Below, one piece after another: positions 1-6,660 of a DNA stretch of 32,683 nt. The position numbers and the translations under genes are program-made. Below the pieces are notes generated by a model, which was not told the origin of the DNA, did no database searches, and worked only from the letters and a program-made list of their open reading frames with translations. Origin of the DNA: Phocaeicola sp. (lineage in GTDB: Bacteria > Bacteroidota > Bacteroidia > Bacteroidales > Bacteroidaceae); assembly GCA_020026225.1 (NCBI GenBank), contig JAHHQU010000027.1:1-32683 (forward strand), in the 5' to 3' direction. Within the stretch, counting starts at the first letter, position 1. Each line of letters opens with the position of its first letter.

Positions 1-54
1 TAGAGCAACGCCCTTCTAAGGCGTGGGTCAAGCGTTCGAATCGCTTCGGAATCA
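1..54 (+). tRNA. tRNA-Arg (anticodon TCT), 3' portion
   Basis: The window opens inside the D arm. The anticodon stem is perfect (ACGCC at 8-12 with GGCGT at 20-24) around the 7-base loop CTTCTAA, which places anticodon TCT at 15-17; this reads AGA/AGG arginine codons. The T arm is AAGCG / TTCGAAT / CGCTT (30-46). The 3' acceptor strand CGGAATC is followed by discriminator A54. CCA is not encoded and must be added after transcription. The 5' acceptor strand and most of the D arm lie outside the window, so acceptor pairing cannot be checked. Confidence 0.93.
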
Positions 55-60
55 CTCAAA

Positions 61-89
61 AAGGTCAAACATTATTGTTTGACCTTTTT
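61..89 (+). terminator. Intrinsic terminator of the tRNA gene
   Basis: A 10-bp perfect stem (AAGGTCAAAC at 61-70, GTTTGACCTT at 77-86) with a 6-base loop is followed by T residues. It starts a few bases after the tRNA 3' end. Confidence 0.85.
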
Positions 90-124
90 GTTTTTAGAAC
101 CTACATCCAGTCCTTTTCGACTTA

Positions 125-457
125 TCACTCAGACAAGGCTACAGCAAATCTTTTCAAATCATACTGACTTGCCAAATCATTCAATGCTTTCTTATCAATC
201 CGGATTTTATCATAAGAATCCTCTTTCTTTTCAAGGAGACAAACCTTCAAGCTATATTCATCGGCAAGCTCCACCGCTTCTGAAACAGTAGATATAATAA
301 CAGCATTGCCGGCAAAGGTTGACACCATAAAATAATTTGAATCGAGTAAGTTCACAGCTTCCAGTCTCTTGGCTGCACAAGGAGTAGTTTTCATTTCATT
401 AGATTTTAAAAATGTTTTACGGTCGACGAAATTAGCGAAAACAAACAGAACTGCCAA
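125..457 (-). CDS. Small hypothetical protein, possibly frameshifted at its N-terminus
   Basis: I do not recognise this protein. It is an open frame of 110 codons from a TTG at 457. The first 15 residues are hydrophobic (MAVLFVFANFV, then DRK), as in a signal or anchor segment. The rest is a mixed charged domain with one inner Met (MKTTPCAAKR) that could be another start. In the same frame the codons just upstream read KIISVISL, which would extend the hydrophobic segment, but a TGA precedes them. A GTG at 482-480 lies one base out of frame across a run of five A (minus strand), so a one-base indel there would give a normal N-terminus. It may be a small membrane-anchored or secreted protein or a recently broken gene. 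Its 3' end converges on the tRNA terminator. Confidence 0.5.
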   Translation of the reverse strand: MAVLFVFANFVDRKTFLKSNEMKTTPCAAKRLEAVNLLDSNYFMVSTFAGNAVIISTVSEAVELADEYSLKVCLLEKKEDSYDKIRIDKKALNDLASQYDLKRFAVALSE

Positions 458-760
458 ACTTATGACACTGATTATTTTTCACTTGCCACTCCGTATCACG
501 TGCTATCTTTCCTCATCTTTTCCATTACAAATTCTACCACATTCTTTAGCGTCTTAACCCACAACAAGTTAGATGAATGAATCAGCATTCTGCACAGGCA
601 ACGCAGACATAAAAGGCCGGCAATTCCTTATACCTACCTAAACGTCTACCGACATATACCTTTATAAACCCAAAAGGCTCGGTCCGTACCTTCAAGATAA
701 CGAACCGAGCCTTTTCTTTATTTTATCTAGCAGAAAATCGGACTGACAAGTCCCATTCCG
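458..760. other. Intergenic stretch without a supported gene
   Basis: No frame on either strand looks coding. The stretch holds the putative upstream region of the small ORF at 125-457 and the strong hairpin at 672-715. Nothing else is evident. Confidence 0.6.
672..715 (-). terminator. Terminator downstream of the Cu/Zn exporter gene
   Basis: A 12-bp perfect stem (AAAAGGCTCGGT at 672-683, ACCGAGCCTTTT at 704-715) has a 20-base loop. It lies 45 bases past the stop of the minus-strand exporter gene. A/T tracts on both sides could let it work in both directions. Confidence 0.8.
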
Positions 761-1999
761 CTACTCTTCTCTCAATTTGAAGCCGATGCTTTCTACAGCC
801 ATCTGTACCTTTTGGCGTTCTACATGACCGTGAACAACCGCTCTTCCGGTAGGCAAATCCACCTCAACCTGCTCAGCTCCTTCTAAAGCAGCAATCACTT
901 TTTCTACATTCGCACGACAATGGTTGCAACTCATACCTTCAACATGAACGATAAGAACATCTTTATCAGCAACCACCTCAACGGGCTGTTCTTTCTTTAT
1001 CAGATAACGACGCACCAAAGCATTTGCCAACAAGACCAACAAGACTCCAGAACAAATCCAGTTAAATGTAGAAATTCCTCCATGAGTACACATTTCACCT
1101 GCATTCAAAGCCCCGATAAAAAGATCCGGTGCCAAGAAATCAATACCTAAAGCAAAGAGAATGGCTCCACAAACAATAGAAGCAATGTACACTAACATGG
1201 TCTTTCTGCCCAATACTTTGTTGACAACAAGAATAGAAGCCATATTTACTGCTGGTCCTGCCATCAGAAGGACCAATGCCGTACCAGGTGAAAAGCCTTT
1301 CATCATCAAAGCTACAGCAATAGGAATAGACCCCGTAGAACACAAATACATGGGAATAGCACAAAGAAGGACCAGAAAGATACTAGCCAACGAATTATCC
1401 TTAAACAATTCAAAGAATGAATCCGGTACATACACTGTAATCAAACCTGCTATGAGCAAGCCCAGCACCAACCAGCGGCCAATATCCTGCATCATATCTA
1501 CAAATGCGTACTGCATGCCAAAGAGGAACTTCTTCCATACCGAGGTAGGATGTTCAGCTTCAGACGATCCACAAGAACAAGTACACGCCGCTTCGGCACT
1601 TGGAGCAGATAAATTCAGACAATTTGCAAATGTACCACCCAATAACGCCGTAAACAAAGCTGCCACCGGACGAATGATTGCAAACGGTAACCCCATCAAT
1701 GAATAAGTTGCCAATATGGAATCCACACCGGTCTGTGGAGTAGCAATGAGAAAAGAAACGACCGCTCCATTCGAAGCACCTTCTTTATGGAGGGACATTC
1801 CCGTAGGAATCACTCCACACGAACAAAGTGGAAGCGGAATACCCAATATTGCAGCATTCAGTACAGAGCGAAACGAATTTTTGCTCAAATACCGATGGTA
1901 TAAAGAATTAGGAATAAATGCATGCATCATTCCCGCCAAAAAGAACCCTAACAAAAGATAAGGTGCCATGGAATTGATTAATGTAATAATTTCATTCAT
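761..1999 (-). CDS. SO_0444/YraQ-type Cu/Zn efflux permease with C-terminal heavy-metal domain
   Basis: This is a 412-residue inner-membrane permease of the ArsP/DUF318 superfamily, matching the type annotated as SO_0444 family Cu/Zn efflux transporter. The membrane part is an internal repeat: IPLPLCSCGVIP (about 54-65, C59 and C61) is echoed by IPMYLCSTGSIP (about 215-226, C220). A cytoplasmic linker carries a cysteine cluster CTCSCG (139-144) that could bind metal. A ferredoxin-like HMA domain ends the protein (about 347-410) with GMSCNHC (C358, C361), the usual soft-metal site. The likely role is export of copper or zinc. The ATG at 1999 puts the N-terminal hydrophobic helix right after the start. 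The gene stands alone, with its own terminator and a promoter overlapped by a palindrome. The metal specificity is inferred from the family. Confidence 0.9.
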   Translation of the reverse strand: MNEIITLINSMAPYLLLGFFLAGMMHAFIPNSLYHRYLSKNSFRSVLNAAILGIPLPLCSCGVIPTGMSLHKEGASNGAVVSFLIATPQTGVDSILATYSLMGLPFAIIRPVAALFTALLGGTFANCLNLSAPSAEAACTCSCGSSEAEHPTSVWKKFLFGMQYAFVDMMQDIGRWLVLGLLIAGLITVYVPDSFFELFKDNSLASIFLVLLCAIPMYLCSTGSIPIAVALMMKGFSPGTALVLLMAGPAVNMASILVVNKVLGRKTMLVYIASIVCGAILFALGIDFLAPDLFIGALNAGEMCTHGGISTFNWICSGVLLVLLANALVRRYLIKKEQPVEVVADKDVLIVHVEGMSCNHCRANVEKVIAALEGAEQVEVDLPTGRAVVHGHVERQKVQMAVESIGFKLREE

Positions 2000-2029
2000 A
2001 ATTTATATTGTTTCTAATTTATCATTGAG

Positions 2030-2053
2030 CGTACAAATTTACAGATTTGTACG
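2030..2053 (-). promoter_or_regulatory. Palindromic operator overlapping the exporter promoter
   Basis: Perfect 9-bp arms CGTACAAAT (2030-2038) and ATTTGTACG (2045-2053) flank a 6-base spacer. On the minus strand the element reads into TAAATTTG (2041-2034), an exact match to the Bacteroides -7 consensus TAnnTTTG, so the promoter core lies inside the palindrome. The expected start of transcription is about 28 bases before the ATG at 1999. A dimeric repressor bound here would block RNA polymerase. No regulator gene is adjacent. Confidence 0.6.
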
Positions 2054-2191
2054 TTTTCTACATATAAAAGAACCATTTTTATTAATCTATCAATCTTTCT
2101 CTTCCCGCATTCAGCACCCAAAGTATTCTGTATCCCGACAACAGACGGTGGTACATAAGATGAGGAGGCACACATATTACGACAATGTCTT

Positions 2192-2881
2192 TCAGATCTT
2201 GACTTGGATAACTTCCTCTACATTAGTAGTATATTGCTTGGTAAGGTGCTCGCATTTGAGCGAACGAAGGCGGCTTTCTCCCTGAATCGCAACCTTTATG
2301 GTATTTTGTCCATTCTTCTTATTTATGGCATCAATCACTTCTGAGAGTTGCCTTTGCTTTACACGATCGACGGTATCAAACAAATCTGTCTGGATAGCCG
2401 AATCATCAGTAATATCCCAAACGATGACTCCTGCTTTCTTATACCAATAATTCTCTCCTTCTTGCCAACCCGCGCGCAGTGCATTCACTGCCGCCGACAC
2501 CAATTCCTGAAGGTTGTTTGTAGGAACTTGAAAATGCATCGTCCGATTGATGGAATAACGAGGTAAATCTGTCCGAAAGCGACTGGTATAAGCAAAGACT
2601 GTAAACTGACGGCAACAGGCATGCCGGTCTCTCAACTTGCGCACACAGGAAGCCATAAAATTAGCGACCGCTTCTTCCAGTTCCGACAGACAGCTCAATC
2701 CTTGGCCGGAAAAACTTCTACTGGTACAAATGCTTCTATTCTGCGGGATGTCGTCCACACAAATGCAATTTTCTCCCCTCAGTTCACGCCAGGTACGCAC
2801 CCCTGTAACCGTGAACATCCGACGGACCCAGGATTCACTTTTCTGGGTAATCAGCAGAAAGGAGACACGCTCCCCTTCCAC
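2192..2881 (-). pseudogene. umuC: UmuC C-terminal remnant (Y-family polymerase V catalytic subunit)
   Basis: The frame gives 229 residues, of which those from about TQKSESWVRR onward match the C-terminal half of Bacteroides-type UmuC: GVRTWREL, the ICTSRSF segment, the little-finger region and the ending LFDTVDRVKQRQLSEVIDA, then EHLTKQYTT. A full UmuC is about 420 residues. The whole N-terminal palm and fingers part with the catalytic acidic residues is missing. The frame begins inside the 3' end of the umuD remnant, and the two overlap in different frames across 2835-2881. The simplest reading is a deletion of roughly 0.7 kb that removed the end of umuD and the start of umuC. It cannot encode a working polymerase. 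Confidence 0.85.
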
Positions 2882-3197
2882 CAGCTTCCAACCTCACTTC
2901 TCTCAATGTAAATTCCCCGTCCATACAGGCTACTACGATATCACCGTCTGAAGGCTCAATGGACTTATCAATGACCAATAAATCTCCATCATCTATTCCC
3001 CAACCTTTCATCGAATCCCCTACCGCACGTGCATAAAAAGTTGTGGCAGGATGCTTTACCAAGACTCGATTCAAGTCAATGGAACTGGTCATATAATCCT
3101 GAGCTGGAGAAGGGAATCCGGCCCTCACTCCTTGCTCTGCAAAATACAACTTTAATTCTGAACTTGAATCGGCTGAACATACTATCAATTGTTTCAT
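2835..3197 (-). pseudogene. umuD: UmuD-like S24 protease, truncated and lacking the catalytic lysine
   Basis: Starting at the ATG at 3197 (MKQLIVCS), this is a 120-residue UmuD homologue. The self-cleavage site is visible as RAGFPSP (A26-G27), followed by the protease fold with GDSM (Ser62) and GDLLVIDKS. In E. coli UmuD the dyad is Ser60/Lys97, 37 residues apart with the Lys in EFTVK. Here the equivalent position, also 37 residues on, is Arg99 in EFTLRE. The protein stops at LLSADYPEK, about 30 residues early, where the reading passes into the umuC remnant. A longer frame from 3254 adds 19 unlikely residues. AGGAGAG sits just before the ATG. The loss of both the Lys and the C-terminus argues that mutasome function is gone. 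Confidence 0.8.
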
Positions 3198-3319
3198 CTC
3201 TCCTATCGTTGCATTTACCTTTACAAAATAACAATCTTTTTTCTGACGACACAAGCTTCATTCTGCAAAACAATCGAATATATTTCTTACGAGCTATCCT
3301 ACAAGTTCAATACTTGTTA

Positions 3320-3327
3320 TATCTTTG
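3320..3327 (+). promoter_or_regulatory. -7 element for the DUF2721 gene
   Basis: TATCTTTG matches TAnnTTTG exactly, 23 bases before the ATG at 3351. No clear -33 TTTG is seen. Confidence 0.6.
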
Positions 3328-3350
3328 CAGAATAAATCAAAATAGAACTT

Positions 3351-3746
3351 ATGGAAGAACTGACTTTAACCACACCGACCTTACTTTTTTCTGCTGTTTC
3401 TCTGATCCTTCTGGCATATACCAATCGTTTCCTCTCTTACGCACAACTTGTACGCGTATTGAAAGAACAATATCTCCAGAATCATTCGGAAGTGACCGCC
3501 GCTCAAATAGCGAACCTCCGTCTCCGCCTATATCTTACCCGCAGCATGCAGGTTTTAGGCATTTCCAGCTTGTTCTTCTGCGTGGTATCCATGTTCCTTA
3601 TTTATATAAAGATTTATACTCCAGCTGTTTATGTATTCGGTTTGGCCCTCTTGCTACTCATCGCTTCATTGGGTGTTTCCATTTGGGAAATACAAATATC
3701 AGTAAAAGCCTTAGAAATTCACTTGAAAGATATGGAAAAAAGATAA
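3351..3746 (+). CDS. DUF2721 family membrane protein
   Basis: This 131-residue protein has the layout of DUF2721 (PF11026), whose function is unknown. A first membrane helix at about 8-25 (LLFSAVSLILLAYTNRF) is followed by a basic and polar segment with YAQLVRVLKEQY and RLRLYLTRSM (about 30-65). Two closely spaced helices follow at about 67-85 and 90-112, and the C-terminal tail is charged (VKALEIHLKDMEKR). The length and three-helix pattern fit the family. The ATG at 3351 lies just after a matching promoter element. The gene is monocistronic, ended by the hairpin at 3837-3880, and diverges from the broken umuDC pair. Confidence 0.85.
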   Translation: MEELTLTTPTLLFSAVSLILLAYTNRFLSYAQLVRVLKEQYLQNHSEVTAAQIANLRLRLYLTRSMQVLGISSLFFCVVSMFLIYIKIYTPAVYVFGLALLLLIASLGVSIWEIQISVKALEIHLKDMEKR

Positions 3747-3836
3747 GTTGCACCGACGGACTTCTTTTCCTACTTCATTGCAATCCACCCAAGCACCGCT
3801 TTTTATTTCACGGACAAACAGCAAGGTCCTTATAAT

Positions 3837-3880
3837 GAATCAGCCCCCAAAAGCAACACATAACTTTTGGAGGCTGATTC
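3837..3880. terminator. Bidirectional terminator between convergent genes
   Basis: A 17-position stem with one mismatch (3837-3853 with 3864-3880; core GAATCAGCC/GGCTGATTC) has a 10-base loop. It lies between the ends of the DUF2721 gene and the convergent L,D-transpeptidase gene and can serve both. Confidence 0.8.
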
Positions 3881-3911
3881 ACTATTTATTATATGAACGA
3901 AAAATCTTCAC

Positions 3912-4631
3912 TTACAATCTATCAGAAAGCTTCAAGATAGAGCTCTTGGCTAAATAATCTTCTTTCTCAGCGTATATATACATAACGCTGCCATCTTTGA
4001 TGGCATCAATAATGGGGCGAGCCAAGTTTTGAGGCAATGCTGGACAACCCAAACTACGACCTAACCGACCACCTCCTTTGATAACAGACGGATTCGCATA
4101 AGCTGCCCCGTGCACCACAATGGCACGCTGACGTGCATGGTCATTTATCCCTTTTTCCAATCCATTCAGAATCAAAGAATACCCATTTTTCCCTTGATAT
4201 GTCGATTCTGTCAGATAAAATCCCAACGAACTTTTATACGAACCATTCTCATTCGAAAAAGAAGTAGCCCAATTTGAACCGCTGTTTCTCCCGTGAGAGA
4301 CCAACGAAGCGAACAGCAGCTCATGATTCTTCATATCAAACACGAACAATCGCTTTTCTGTAGACGGCTTCGAAAAATCGATTAAGGTTAACACTTCCCT
4401 TTTTCTTCCCGCTATCTTATTATAGCCAGCTACTGCTTGCCGAAATGCCTTCCAATTTACGACTCCTTCCAAGTCCATTGACTGATACAAACCGGCACAA
4501 GCTTCCGTTTCGGATACTACAGCCGATTCAGAGGCCTCATGAATCAATGAGGAGCCCAAAGGGCTAACCATTCCAGAGAAGAAAAACAATGCTGAAAACA
4601 GAAATATACGTAACTTCATAAACGACTTCAA
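3912..4631 (-). CDS. Murein L,D-transpeptidase catalytic-domain protein (YkuD_2 type)
   Basis: The 239-residue protein matches the murein L,D-transpeptidase catalytic-domain family PF13645. An N-terminal signal or anchor segment (MKLRIFLFSALFFFSGMV) sends it to the periplasm. The catalytic part runs from about 80: LTLIDFSKPSTEKRLFVFD, then SHGRNSGSNWATSFSN, then HGAAYANPS (His174) and GRSLGCPALP (Cys196), which provide the His/Cys pair of the YkuD fold. These enzymes form 3-3 crosslinks or attach molecules to peptidoglycan stem peptides. The start may be the ATG at 4631 or the Met five codons in (4619). It has its own promoter-like element at 4643-4650 and is not overlapped by the next, different L,D-transpeptidase. 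The exact substrate is unknown. Confidence 0.88.
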   Translation of the reverse strand: MKSFMKLRIFLFSALFFFSGMVSPLGSSLIHEASESAVVSETEACAGLYQSMDLEGVVNWKAFRQAVAGYNKIAGRKREVLTLIDFSKPSTEKRLFVFDMKNHELLFASLVSHGRNSGSNWATSFSNENGSYKSSLGFYLTESTYQGKNGYSLILNGLEKGINDHARQRAIVVHGAAYANPSVIKGGGRLGRSLGCPALPQNLARPIIDAIKDGSVMYIYAEKEDYLAKSSILKLSDRL

Positions 4632-4642
4632 AATAACGGCCG

Positions 4643-4650
4643 CAAAGTTA
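4643..4650 (-). promoter_or_regulatory. -7 element for the YkuD_2 gene
   Basis: On the minus strand this reads TAACTTTG, an exact TAnnTTTG match 11 bases before the start at 4631. If the inner Met at 4619 is the start, the leader would be about 18 bases. Confidence 0.6.
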
Positions 4651-4707
4651 CAACTAATATTTCATTCTCCTCATATTCAGATTGTTAAATATTAATTAAA
4701 AGGTACA

Positions 4708-5718
4708 TCATTCAATGACGACCACCAAAGTCTCCTCGGTGGGAGCCCAAGTAAAGATAAACTTAGCATGAGACGTAGCATTTCTTACGCACATGTGTGA
4801 ACGAGGAACAGTTCCCAAAGACCAACTATACTCTATCATCTGCTTATGAGGAGCATTTACCGGTACACCATGAATATAAGCCCCGTTAGTAAACCGATTA
4901 GCATACGGTGCAAAGCCTCCCATTGCAGCAGACCCATCCTTCAAGTAGAACATCCGTTCCTTTTTCTGTTGCAGCAAGAAAATTCCCAACGGTGTTTCCT
5001 GAGCATACGGAGGACGGTGTCGCCCCGTTGTAGCAGGATTCGTACTCCGAATCTTCCACTTGCCGCGTGATGCTCGCTCCAACGTAACTATGTTCTGATC
5101 ACCACGGTCTACAAAGATGACATGGTGGAATACCGTCTTTTCTTTCAAAGGCTTCAAATAACGTGCCGGCACATACCAATCCTCTGTAAATTGTATAGGG
5201 CGTACCCGATAAAAACTTCCTTCTCTTTTTTTGATGATCACAGGAGTACCATCTCTTCCGTACCGTTCCGGAGTTATTGTATCGGTCAGCGTATACAAGG
5301 GAACAGACTGATATCGCTCTACTCCAAAGGCATCAGAAACACGGCGATAAACATTTCGCTTAAAATGTCGGATCAAAGGAGCTTCGCGATTCTTGTTCTT
5401 ATAATTCTGAAAGACCCCCCATTGTTTCGGTGTTTCTTGTATATTCTCTATAAAAGCCAAGCATTGACGCATCACACTCCATTTCAGGGTACGTGTCGTC
5501 TTCTTGTATTCATACTTGTCCTCTAATAGGTATTTTTTAAACAGGAAGTCTTTCTCTAACTGAATGTCAGAAGCAACAAGAGGATGAAGTTCATCCTTAG
5601 ATTCCGCCACCTTCCTGGAGACGACACTTGCTTGCACACTACCATCCACACCCTCGGCCTTTGCGTCTCCACATACAGCCAAACCTGCCATTGAAATAAA
5701 AAGTAAAAGCCATTTCAT
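4708..5718 (-). CDS. L,D-transpeptidase (YkuD domain), periplasmic
   Basis: I take the ATG at 5718 as the start (336 residues), because it gives a clean signal peptide MKWLLLFISMAGLAV...AKA; the frame also stays open to a TTG four codons earlier. After a region of unknown fold rich in charged residues (about 40-190) comes the YkuD domain: TVFHHVIFVD, then ETPLGIFLLQQKK, NGAYIHGVP (His283) and SHMCVRN (Cys310), the reordered form of the family motif SHGC[IV]R. This supports periplasmic peptidoglycan crosslinking or linkage to the cell wall. It is distinct in sequence from the neighbouring PF13645 enzyme, so the two are not a recent duplication. A TATATTTG promoter element lies 25 bases upstream. 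Confidence 0.87.
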   Translation of the reverse strand: MKWLLLFISMAGLAVCGDAKAEGVDGSVQASVVSRKVAESKDELHPLVASDIQLEKDFLFKKYLLEDKYEYKKTTRTLKWSVMRQCLAFIENIQETPKQWGVFQNYKNKNREAPLIRHFKRNVYRRVSDAFGVERYQSVPLYTLTDTITPERYGRDGTPVIIKKREGSFYRVRPIQFTEDWYVPARYLKPLKEKTVFHHVIFVDRGDQNIVTLERASRGKWKIRSTNPATTGRHRPPYAQETPLGIFLLQQKKERMFYLKDGSAAMGGFAPYANRFTNGAYIHGVPVNAPHKQMIEYSWSLGTVPRSHMCVRNATSHAKFIFTWAPTEETLVVVIE

Positions 5719-5742
5719 AGCCTCAATCAATTGGTTTTAATA

Positions 5743-5750
5743 CAAATATA
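5743..5750 (-). promoter_or_regulatory. -7 element for the L,D-transpeptidase gene
   Basis: The minus strand reads TATATTTG, an exact TAnnTTTG match. It supports the ATG at 5718, because the TTG at 5730 would leave only 12 bases. Confidence 0.6.
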
Positions 5751-5799
5751 CCCAAAAAACATCTCTTTTACAAAGAATGTTCACGATTTCAAAACAAAA

Positions 5800-5843
5800 A
5801 TAGACCGTTCCTACCATCACAAAGAAACAAGAACGGTCTATTC
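5800..5843 (-). terminator. Terminator downstream of yigZ
   Basis: A 12-bp perfect stem AATAGACCGTTC (5800-5811) / GAACGGTCTATT (5832-5843) with a 20-base loop separates yigZ from the promoter of the L,D-transpeptidase gene. No long T tract is present. Confidence 0.65.
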
Positions 5844-5909
5844 TATCGTTTTAATAAACCTTCAAGATTTTTTAAGAGCTAGCTCCCCGATAAGATGAGA
5901 TTCCCTCTC

Positions 5910-6542
5910 TTATTCTTCCTCTGAAAAAGCTTCTTCCTCCACTTCATCCGGAAAATGCGCGGTTTCCACTTTCTCCAACCGACTACGAAGTTTCGGCATC
6001 AAGGATTTACGGATACGTAATCTCATCAGACAATCCATATCGTACGATTGTTCTAGGATTTCAGGTCCTTCTTCTTTTACTATCCGCATCACATCATTCA
6101 TAAACGGATATTCAAAGATTACACTTACATCCTCATCTACAGTCTTTTCAATAACAGAAGCTTCATCCAAGGCTTGAGCTGCTACTGTCTTATAAGCGAC
6201 AATCAGTCCGCTGGTTCCTAATTTTATTCCTCCGAAATAACGGACGACAATTACCAGTACATCTGTCAGTTCATGCGAATTTATCTGACCCAATATCGGT
6301 CGACCAGCTGTACCAGAAGGTTCCCCGTTATCATTCGCACGAAACACCTTCCGTTCTGCTCCCAACATATATGCATAGCACACATGACGTGCATCGTAAT
6401 ATTTCTTTTGGTAAACTTCAAGATGCTCTTTCACTTCCTCTACAGTGCGGACAGGGATTGCTATAGCAATGAATTTGCTTCTTTTCTCCGTATAAATAGA
6501 TTCAGAAATCGCATCAATCGTTTTATAAGTATCTTCTTGCAT
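5910..6542 (-). CDS. yigZ: YigZ/IMPACT family protein
   Basis: The 210-residue protein has the two-domain YigZ layout. The N-terminal IMPACT domain holds KRSKFIAIA (about 20-28), RHVCYAYMLG, FRANDNGEPSGTAGRPIL (about 68-85) and VVRYFGGIKLGTSGLI (about 100-115), all hallmarks of UPF0029. The C-terminal half is a DUF1949-type ferredoxin-like domain (about 138-195), ending in an acidic tail EEEAFSEEE. The eukaryotic relative IMPACT acts in translational control; the bacterial role is not settled. The gene is single, with a TACCTTTG promoter element upstream and its own terminator. Confidence 0.92.
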   Translation of the reverse strand: MQEDTYKTIDAISESIYTEKRSKFIAIAIPVRTVEEVKEHLEVYQKKYYDARHVCYAYMLGAERKVFRANDNGEPSGTAGRPILGQINSHELTDVLVIVVRYFGGIKLGTSGLIVAYKTVAAQALDEASVIEKTVDEDVSVIFEYPFMNDVMRIVKEEGPEILEQSYDMDCLMRLRIRKSLMPKLRSRLEKVETAHFPDEVEEEAFSEEE

Positions 6543-6573
6543 AGCTCTTCTTCTTTAACCTATAAATCATTAG

Positions 6574-6581
6574 CAAAGGTA
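6574..6581 (-). promoter_or_regulatory. -7 element for yigZ
   Basis: The minus strand reads TACCTTTG, an exact TAnnTTTG match followed by GC, about 32 bases before the ATG at 6542. Confidence 0.6.
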
Positions 6582-6601
6582 ATGATAATACCCCTATCCA
6601 C

Positions 6602-6633
6602 AAAAAAGGCTGTGACTTTTTATAGCCACAGCC
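6602..6633 (-). terminator. Terminator of the ser cluster
   Basis: A GGCTGTG/CACAGCC stem (6608-6614 with 6627-6633) is followed on the minus strand by six T. It lies 28 bases past the DUF1015 stop. Confidence 0.8.
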
Positions 6634-6660
6634 CGTACCTTCAATTCTCTCTCAACTTAT

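Noticed and set aside
1161..1706. Plus-strand 181-codon open frame
   Set aside because: It lies wholly antisense to the Cu/Zn exporter, which has clear family motifs; the product has no recognisable features.
3029..3835. Plus-strand 268-codon open frame
   Set aside because: It runs antisense through the umuD remnant and then out of frame through the DUF2721 gene, with no family likeness.
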